Assembly (NCBI GenBank): GCA_019054805.1
Contig: JAHQIY010000016.1
Span: 496,001 to 560,000, forward strand
Origin: Brachionus manjavacas
Taxonomy: Eukaryota; Rotifera; Eurotatoria; Ploima; Brachionidae
Reading direction: 5' to 3'
Length of the DNA: 64,000 bases
The translations under genes were made by a program, and so were the position numbers. Below the pieces are notes generated by a model, which worked only from the letters and a program-made list of their open reading frames with translations, was not told the DNA's origin and did not search any database. Positions 57,694 through 64,000 of this stretch are shown here, piece by piece (positions within the stretch are counted from its first letter, which is position 1; each line of letters opens with the position of its first letter).

Positions 57694-59505
57694 TTATTTA
57701 TTTTCCAAAAAAATTTTTAAAAAATGAGTAAATTTCATAATTGAATTGAGGCCAATTTGTTCCTGATCATTCATTCTGAAAGATTGAAAATAAAACTCGG
57801 GCGCATCTCGCCTAATTTCGTACAATTGTTTGAGAATAACACCGTCAAATGGTGAAAATTTTACAAAAATCCTTAAATCTAAACCATTTTTTTCAAACCA
57901 TTCTTTCACTTTTGTTTCGTTCCATTTTTCAATTTTTTCTTCGCTGTTGATTTGGTTTTTTGAAAAGGTTTTGTCAATTCTTAAAGCTAAATCTACCTCT
58001 TTTTCCAATCTTGTCATGCACTCCTCAAATCCGTACTTGGTAAAATCCACAAAAATCTTATCACTCATCATTATTCCGAGCCATCCATGCACATTTTCGT
58101 AGTTTTTCTCCATTATTAATGGAATAATGGGCTTATTCAGCTTATAAGCATACTGTGCTTCGGACTGGCAATATATTGACTGACGGTATTTCTCAGTCAC
58201 ACATATTAGTACACAAAAACTTTGCTCGACAGCTTTTGCCATCGAGTCCAGACTTGAGCCATGTATGTTCTCAACATCTATCCACACCTGATAGCCCGCT
58301 TTTTCCAAAGCAGATTTTATCTTTAAACACAGAATTCTTGATCCACTATTATAACTAATCATTATATGCTCTCTGACACTTGATGGTAAGCTAACAGTTA
58401 TTTCTTTTGACTGTTCTATGTTCCATAAAATATGTCTACACAATTTATATTGGGAAAACTCACTGTCTTTACAATTGATAAAATTCATCAATTCTGCATC
58501 TTGTTCCAATTTTTTGCAAACCCCTTTGTCAAATGTTAACTGACCGTAAAGTTTTAGGACATATTTAGCCTCTATTTGGTTTGAGTTCAACAAAATAATT
58601 TTAAGATGAGAACTAAAATTATTTTTAAAGAATATGTCTTGTCTAATCTTGTTGTTTATCGATAATCGGTAAAGTCCGGACACTAAGACAAAAAGAGAAA
58701 TGTAGTCTCCATTTGGTCTTTGAATGCAATGAACTTCTACATTGATTATTTCGTCCATGTCAATTATTTGTCGTGGCATTCGATTAAATTCTCCTCTTTG
58801 AAATGAGCAAGAAATGTGATTTATAATATCATGGATGTAGTCTATTATATCATAAATTTGGGGTAAATTCTCTAAATGTTTATCATCTACAATGTTTATA
58901 ATGGTTAAATATGAGTATAGTATTGTGTTGGCTGATAATGATGCTGTAAATAAGAGAACGTTGACTGCGTCCAAATCAGCCCATTTGGAAATTGTTAAAT
59001 GACTACTCTTGCTGAATATGTAAAGATTTGATAAGATTTTTTCAATCAAATTACATTTAGTTTTATTTCGGTCTAATATGTCCAAATTACAAAATGCTGT
59101 GTTAAATAAAGGGTCCTTGAGGTATTTAAAATGTGCTTCAAGTCCATTTTGAGACGAAACAAAGTGTGAAAATGCGACTGATTTTAAACAAGCTTGGTTT
59201 AACAGTGACAAAGTTGACAAAAGCAAAGATATTTTGTTATTATTTTGATTCGATGTATCGCCTAAATCCAATGTTTCAAATTTTTTATCAAAACTTATCT
59301 TTGAATTGTTAATTTCGAGTAAAATATTAATTAAAACTTGATGGAAATTTTTCTCACCTAATAAGTCAAAATTAATGTAACTGCTTGAGTGGCTGAGAAA
59401 TCTGATCTCATCGTCCAAGTTGGAGTCTTGTAGAAGCTGGTTCTTTTCTAAACTTAGTAAAAAATCGATTGAATTCGAAATTTTTACTTCGTTAGCATTA
59501 GCCAT
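57694..59505 (-). CDS. TIR-SAM protein with helical N-terminal half
   Basis: A single-exon ORF of 603 residues. Residues 1-375 are all-helical, ARM-like in spacing but without a clear consensus. The TIR domain spans about 379-507: HIMISYNSGSR (first strand and loop), GYQVWIDVENIHGSSLDSMA, VLICVTEKYRQSIYCQSEAQ, KPIIPLIME. E449 in CQSEAQYA aligns with the Glu position that is catalytic in SARM1-type NADase TIRs. A SAM-like domain follows at about 525-600 (WNETKVKEWFEKNGLDL). The order is ARM-like, TIR, SAM, whereas SARM1 is ARM, SAM, SAM, TIR. Proteins of this layout are frequent in marine and freshwater invertebrates and are presumed to act in innate immunity or NAD-linked cell death; the activity is inferred. 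Confidence 0.8.
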   Translation of the reverse strand: MANANEVKISNSIDFLLSLEKNQLLQDSNLDDEIRFLSHSSSYINFDLLGEKNFHQVLINILLEINNSKISFDKKFETLDLGDTSNQNNNKISLLLSTLSLLNQACLKSVAFSHFVSSQNGLEAHFKYLKDPLFNTAFCNLDILDRNKTKCNLIEKILSNLYIFSKSSHLTISKWADLDAVNVLLFTASLSANTILYSYLTIINIVDDKHLENLPQIYDIIDYIHDIINHISCSFQRGEFNRMPRQIIDMDEIINVEVHCIQRPNGDYISLFVLVSGLYRLSINNKIRQDIFFKNNFSSHLKIILLNSNQIEAKYVLKLYGQLTFDKGVCKKLEQDAELMNFINCKDSEFSQYKLCRHILWNIEQSKEITVSLPSSVREHIMISYNSGSRILCLKIKSALEKAGYQVWIDVENIHGSSLDSMAKAVEQSFCVLICVTEKYRQSIYCQSEAQYAYKLNKPIIPLIMEKNYENVHGWLGIMMSDKIFVDFTKYGFEECMTRLEKEVDLALRIDKTFSKNQINSEEKIEKWNETKVKEWFEKNGLDLRIFVKFSPFDGVILKQLYEIRRDAPEFYFQSFRMNDQEQIGLNSIMKFTHFLKIFLENK

Positions 59506-61370
59506 GTTGAGTGAATTTTTACGGAATTTATTTGGAAATTTATTGTTCGTAGATTGCCAAGGTAACTCTTAGGAATAATTTTTTTTGTCAATGTTTAAGC
59601 AGTATCTTTTTTTCAGCATGTTACAGAATGAAACTATATTTATAGAAAAATAAAAATAAAGTTTTAATTAAAGTCAAAAATTTACGCAGAAAATTTAGCT
59701 CAATTTTTGAATTATCAGGAACGCTTTTTGATCTATAAAATAATGGTCAGCATTCTTAATTTCAAGTAATAGAAATAATTTCTTTCTTTAAGAAGGAATA
59801 TTTTTTTTGTATTAATTAAACTGCAAAAAAGCAAAATTTTTAAACCTAAATCATAGTTAAACAAAAGCAAGTAGTAAATCTATGAAATATCATTCGAGAA
59901 AGTAAGAATTATCTAGCACTGAAATGATTAATCAAAAATCTAAAGGTAATTTTAAATTTTAAAAGCTTTTGATCTAACAAAATTTAATTTGATTTGAATT
60001 TAATATCAATCGAGTTATTTAGATGAATGCTTACGAATGTCTAACATTCATGATGTTCATTTTATGATGTTTTCGTTTTAAAAATATCAAAATAAAACAT
60101 TCATTTTTTATATAATCATTTATTTATTGATAAAGTTGAATTTTAAAAAATTATTTTTTATGATAATTCTTTTTTGAAGCCTTTTTTTTTCTTCTAAATC
60201 AAAAAAATCATTTGACTCAAATAGGTTAATATTTGTTATTTTTCTACTAAATGGCTCTGCTTTAATTTCAAGAATTTGGTTTTAAAAAGGAGCATTACTA
60301 GAGAAAAAGTTGAGCATCATTCAATTCTTTATTTAAAATTTTGTTTTTGTTTTTTGATATTTTTTCAAAGCTTTGAAAAGAGAGCAATTAATATTTTTTC
60401 AAATTTATTCATGGTTCCAATGATGGTAGAATTAGTCTAGAATTTATTTAATTATAAAAAATTGGTAAAGATTGATACATTTACATTTCAAAAAAATAAA
60501 TTATCAAGCAACGACAAGAAAAAAAAAGATCTTTATTTGGCAAATTAAAAAAAATAAACAGTCAAAAACTCTTGTTACATTTATAAGATAAAACTTTAAT
60601 TTTAAGTTTTAAATAGTGAACTTTTATGTTATCAGAAGTAAAATAAAAAAAAGTGTTAATCATCATCATGGTCAGAGAAGTTCACTAAAAATAACTGTCT
60701 AAAATTTATTTGTTTATTAGATTTTAATGTCTTGTCATAAATTTAGAATCACGACTAGACAGTCTATCAAACAATTAAAAACAAAACAATAAATTAGCAA
60801 TTTTAAAATTTTGTTCGGCTTGACCGCAAAAAATATCAAAGCTTCATTTGAATTTTTTTTGAAACTCATTAAAAAAATGAAATTTGATAAAATTTACTAG
60901 AAATGATGCTGCTCTTAATAGAAATTTTAAAAATATAAACTTTTTATTTTTAAATTTTTAATTAAAATAAAGAATTTAAAATTTTGATTAAATTTGGGTT
61001 TAATTCATCCATCGCTAAACATAGAATGATTTCGTCAAATATTTTAAAATATTGTAGGAATAAATCTTATTTTTTATTTTGTGATTGCATCATTTTTGCT
61101 CAACATTAACTTAGAACTAAATTTAAACAAGAATTTAATAGATTAAAATGTTAGTATAAACAAATTACAAACCCAAACATATTCCTTTTATAAAAGCTAA
61201 ATTCTCGGAATTAAAAAAAATCTTGATTTTTCAAAGCTTCTTTTAAAAATAATATGCATTTTGTTTTTAATTAGGAGATAAGGCTTGATCATTGCTAAAT
61301 TACATAATAATTTGATAAAGTTTATTTAAAATTACACAACAATCAATGGAAATGTGATATATTTATTTTG

Positions 61371-62018
61371 CTCAGGTAGAAGTTTATTTAAAAATTAATT
61401 AGGCTTGTTTTTGTTTAATTTAAATAGAGAAAATTAGTCACTGCTTCATTTACCTAAATTTCCATTCGAATGAAACAACTTTGGTAATTTTTTTTTCTAA
61501 TAATTTCATTAAATTTTTTTTGTTCAAATAGCATCAAGTAATTGAGCCCAAAAATTGAATTTAAACTTTGAACTTAATTGGGGCGATGAAGTTCGGAGCA
61601 AAAAAATTAATTCAAAGCAAAAATATTTTAAATTTAATAAATAAAATTAATAATTTTAAAAATTTTAGCATTAAAATCAAAAATTTAGTCAAAAAACTTA
61701 ACATTTAGTACTGTTTCTACCAATATTCGATCTATTCTCAAAATATAAAAATTTATTTATTTTTTCCTTTTAACACGCTTGACAAATTTCTTTTAATAAT
61801 GTTAAACAGAAATTTTTAAATAATTGTAAATAATTAAAATAAAATTGTGTTTCAATTTAATAAAAAATATTTTGCTACAGTTTTTACTCCGAATCAAATA
61901 TCACCGTCGTACTAAAATCAAACAATCAAAAATTCAAAAATCTATCATTTTTTAATCTTTATTCAAAATAAATTTAGAAAATAAAAATTGAATTGATTTT
62001 TAAATGATTAGTTCAATG
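61371..62018. repeat. Direct repeat, copy A
   Basis: Two blocks are shared in order with 62409-62768: 61371-61533 (CAGGTAGAAGTTTAT ... TCACTGCTT ... AATTTCATTAAATTTTTT) and 61920-62018 (AATCTATCATTTTTTAATCT ... GATTAGTTCAAT). Between the blocks this copy has about 390 bases, the other about 95, so one has gained or lost sequence. Confidence 0.65.
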
Positions 62019-62408
62019 TTATTATAATAATTATTTATTTGAAAAATACCTTAGAGGCGGTCTAAGAATAAAATAAAAGAAGAATTTAGAAGACGAAATA
62101 GGGATTTAATTGTTTCTAAATTGTAAGATGTAAGTTAAATTTTTAAAATCTATAATTTTGCGAATTTTTATTTTCTCTTCTCATCCCGTTTATTTATGTT
62201 TTTGTATTGATTTTGAATTAAAAAAATCAATTGAATAGCAATTGAAAATGATGTAGATTAGTTATTAATGAGAATTGGACTTAGGAGATTTTTTTAATCA
62301 ACTATATCATCCGTCTCTGTATTTCATCTAGGTTTATTTTGTTAAGGCAAATTTTTTCCTCATCCTTTATTTTTTCTTTTATCGATAAAATTTGATTTTT
62401 AAATTTTG

Positions 62409-62768
62409 TTCAGGTAGAAGTTTATCAAAATTATTTTAACTTGTTTTGCTTAATTTAAATAGAAAATGGAAAAATTTCTCACTGCTTAATTAACTTAAAT
62501 TTTACTTTGAATAAAACAATTTTGTGAATTTTTTTTCTAATAATTTTATTAAATTTTTTCGTTTTTATTTAAAAAAAAAAGCAAAATGAAAAAAAAATTA
62601 GTAAATCAAGTAATCAAATCAATAAAGTGAATAATAAACTTTGAACCAAAATCAAAAAATCAAACATTCAAAAATTCAAAAATTCAAAAATCTATCATTT
62701 TTTAATCTTTATTCAAAATAAATTTAGAAAAAAAAAATTGAATTGATTTTTAAATGATTAGTTCAATA
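62409..62768. repeat. Direct repeat, copy B
   Basis: Blocks 62409-62567 and 62661-62768 match copy A. The second block is nearly identical over about 95 bases, with one extra AAAAATTC unit at its start. No terminal motifs point to a transposon, so a local segmental duplication is the simplest reading. Confidence 0.65.
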
Positions 62769-63361
62769 TATTTAGTTTATTTACATTTTGGAAAGTCCAA
62801 GACCTTTTGAAATAAAGAGTTGAAGATAAAATTTTACAAGTATAAAGCTAAAAAATCAATAAAGCAAAACTAAAGATAATCAAAAATAATGGAATCCTGT
62901 TGTTCGAAAGACTTATCAATGGAAAACTTGACAAAATTATTCAGTTACAAAAAATCAAAAAAGAAAAAAAAATAGGAAAAACATTACTGTTGTTCAGCTT
63001 TAGGTAAAAAAGCGAAAAAAAGCGAAAAAAAAAGAGAAAAAATTGGAATTTTGTTCAAGATTTTTAATCTCGGTGGGCTTCGTTACTCACCCTGAAATAG
63101 CAAAAAAAAATTCCTCAAAATCACTGTATCCTTTATCACAACAACAACAACAAAAATCTTTTAAATCTCATTTTCAAGGATTTATTCTTTCTCTTCAGGC
63201 AGTTTTCTTTACAATATCAACAGAGAGAAAAAAAAAAAAAGGAAAAAAAAAACAATAACTAAAAACAATATTAGATGAATTTAAAAAGAAGAAAAATAGA
63301 AAAAAAAAAAAGAAATTATCATTCTATCTTATGGAATCATTAGTGGAAAGTACCGAGTTTG

Positions 63362-64000
63362 TTAGCTCGTGGCCGTGTGGTCAACATCGGATGTTTTTTT
63401 GATCAAATTTTCACTTGCATTGGACAACTTTTGAGGATTGTGTGGCTTGCGGCGCTTGTTTCGGTTGAAATCGCCACTGGGCAAATTGACCGAATGCTCG
63501 TCGTCCTCGTCTTCGTCCAAATTTTGCTCATAAGCCTCTTCATTAGGCTGTTCATAATCGTAGTCCTGGTCTTCGGCAAAATCTGTATTGTAGTGCATGT
63601 CGGCGTCATTGTTCTCTTCTTCGTTGTACTCCTGATAGGACTGGTCTTGGTTCTCGTCCTCGTCCTCGTAGCCCTCCTCGTCTTCGGTGCCGTGGCTCTG
63701 GGCCCCCGTTTGCACATTGGCAAGCAGGTTCAAAAAGTTGGTCTTGTCCGTCATCTTGTTGAGCTGTTCTAGAACGCCCTGAAACTTTAGGTTGGAGAGT
63801 CCGGCATTGAAGGAGGCGGCGCGAGAGTGCAGCGTGTTCGACAGGCTGGATATGTCGTTGAGACTGGTCGATTGGCTGCTGCTAGTGCTCTGCGTGTTCT
63901 TGTATCGGATCCTCATGCGGTGATTGTGGAACCAGTTGATTACTGTGCGCGTTTGAAGCCCGAGCTTGGCGGCCAGCTGCTGCATTTGGTTGACGGCCGG
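63362..64000 (-). CDS. Cut/CUX-class homeobox transcription factor, C-terminal part
   Basis: Open from the window edge to a TAA at 63364-63362, about 212 residues. It begins inside the third-helix end of a homeodomain: QLAAKLGLQTRTVINWFHNH then RMRIRYK. WFHNH-R with His at homeodomain position 50 is the Cut/CUX signature; CUX1 has INWFHNYRSR. Downstream is a Ser/Thr-rich stretch, a short helix (FQGVLEQLNKMTDKTNFLNL) and a strongly acidic Asp/Glu/Tyr/Asn tract of about 80 residues, then a basic tail (FNRNKRRKPHN). The cut repeats should lie outside the window. Cut proteins control sensory and epithelial cell identity. The GC-richer coding DNA contrasts sharply with the AT-rich gap to its left. 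Confidence 0.85.
   Translation of the reverse strand, partial: PAVNQMQQLAAKLGLQTRTVINWFHNHRMRIRYKNTQSTSSSQSTSLNDISSLSNTLHSRAASFNAGLSNLKFQGVLEQLNKMTDKTNFLNLLANVQTGAQSHGTEDEEGYEDEDENQDQSYQEYNEEENNDADMHYNTDFAEDQDYDYEQPNEEAYEQNLDEDEDDEHSVNLPSGDFNRNKRRKPHNPQKLSNASENLIKKTSDVDHTATS

Larger units (their letters stand above)
59506..63361. other. Intergenic 3.9-kb AT-rich region
   Basis: No gene supported. It contains a partly deleted tandem duplication (61371-62018 and 62409-62768) and, near 61581-61605, a sequence like the end of the element at 19390. Short ORFs such as 63043-63258 are low-complexity artefacts. The right end should include the 3' UTR of the homeobox gene. Confidence 0.5.

Noticed and set aside
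63359-63772. Plus-strand hydrophobic ORF opposite the homeobox gene
   Set aside because: It is the antisense of the Asp/Glu-rich tract, which gives Val/Leu/Ile codons.

Overview
The window is nuclear DNA from an invertebrate animal. It is very AT-rich outside coding sequence. Most introns are 45-60 bases long with GT/AG borders, and coding exons are clearly less AT-rich than their surroundings. Animal-specific families (a plakin, fascin, a Cut-class homeodomain, an ANKRD28/44/52 ankyrin protein) exclude a protist or fungus. The jockey-like retroelement fragments, compact introns, base composition and a TIR-SAM protein resemble what I recall of monogonont rotifers (Brachionus-like). That placement is inference, not shown by the window.

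Layout. Positions 1-21790 (+) hold a plectin-type plakin locus. Exons for the front of the plakin domain, including its SH3-like segment (111-1683), reach a stop at 1693 with a poly(A) signal behind it. A TATA box and an ATG at 3096 begin a second in-frame chain: a Ser/Arg-rich head, spectrin-repeat exons, two giant plakin-repeat exons (9300-12329 and 16515-18915) and a short last exon ending at 21790. At 24994-29892 (+) lies an intronless 1632-residue ORF made almost only of plakin repeats, which recalls vertebrate epiplakin and has a GA-rich upstream region. The ankyrin subunit gene of protein phosphatase 6 follows (33753-40053, +), then MRE11 (41303-44991, +), an SLC38A10-like transporter (45384-47706, +), fascin (50287-52100, +) and the mitochondrial membrane protein GHITM/TMBIM5 (53834-54932, +). 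On the minus strand, tightly spaced, are TTC38 (54992-56431), an unrecognised coiled-coil protein ending in a CaaX box (56546-57268) and a TIR-SAM protein (57694-59505). The right edge (63362-64000, -) is the 3' end of a Cut/CUX-type homeobox gene.

Mobile DNA sits in the long introns and intergenic gaps. The intron at 12330-16514 is a dense nest: a TA-flanked palindromic MITE, a broken non-LTR reverse transcriptase, a short foldback, a possible tRNA-derived SINE, and a foldback element split by a TTAA-flanked piggyBac-type MITE that is itself split by a hAT-type MITE. Three LINE 3' ends share a small hairpin and an A/T tail. Further foldback elements lie at 19390-20446, 30279-30970, 32019-32235 and 32256-32944.

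The genes do not form one pathway. The plakins and fascin are cytoskeletal (linker and actin bundling). The others are housekeeping or regulatory: DNA repair, phosphatase targeting, transport, mitochondrial membrane, immunity or NAD metabolism, and transcription. All splice junctions were placed by eye from reading frame and family resemblance; no transcript data were available.
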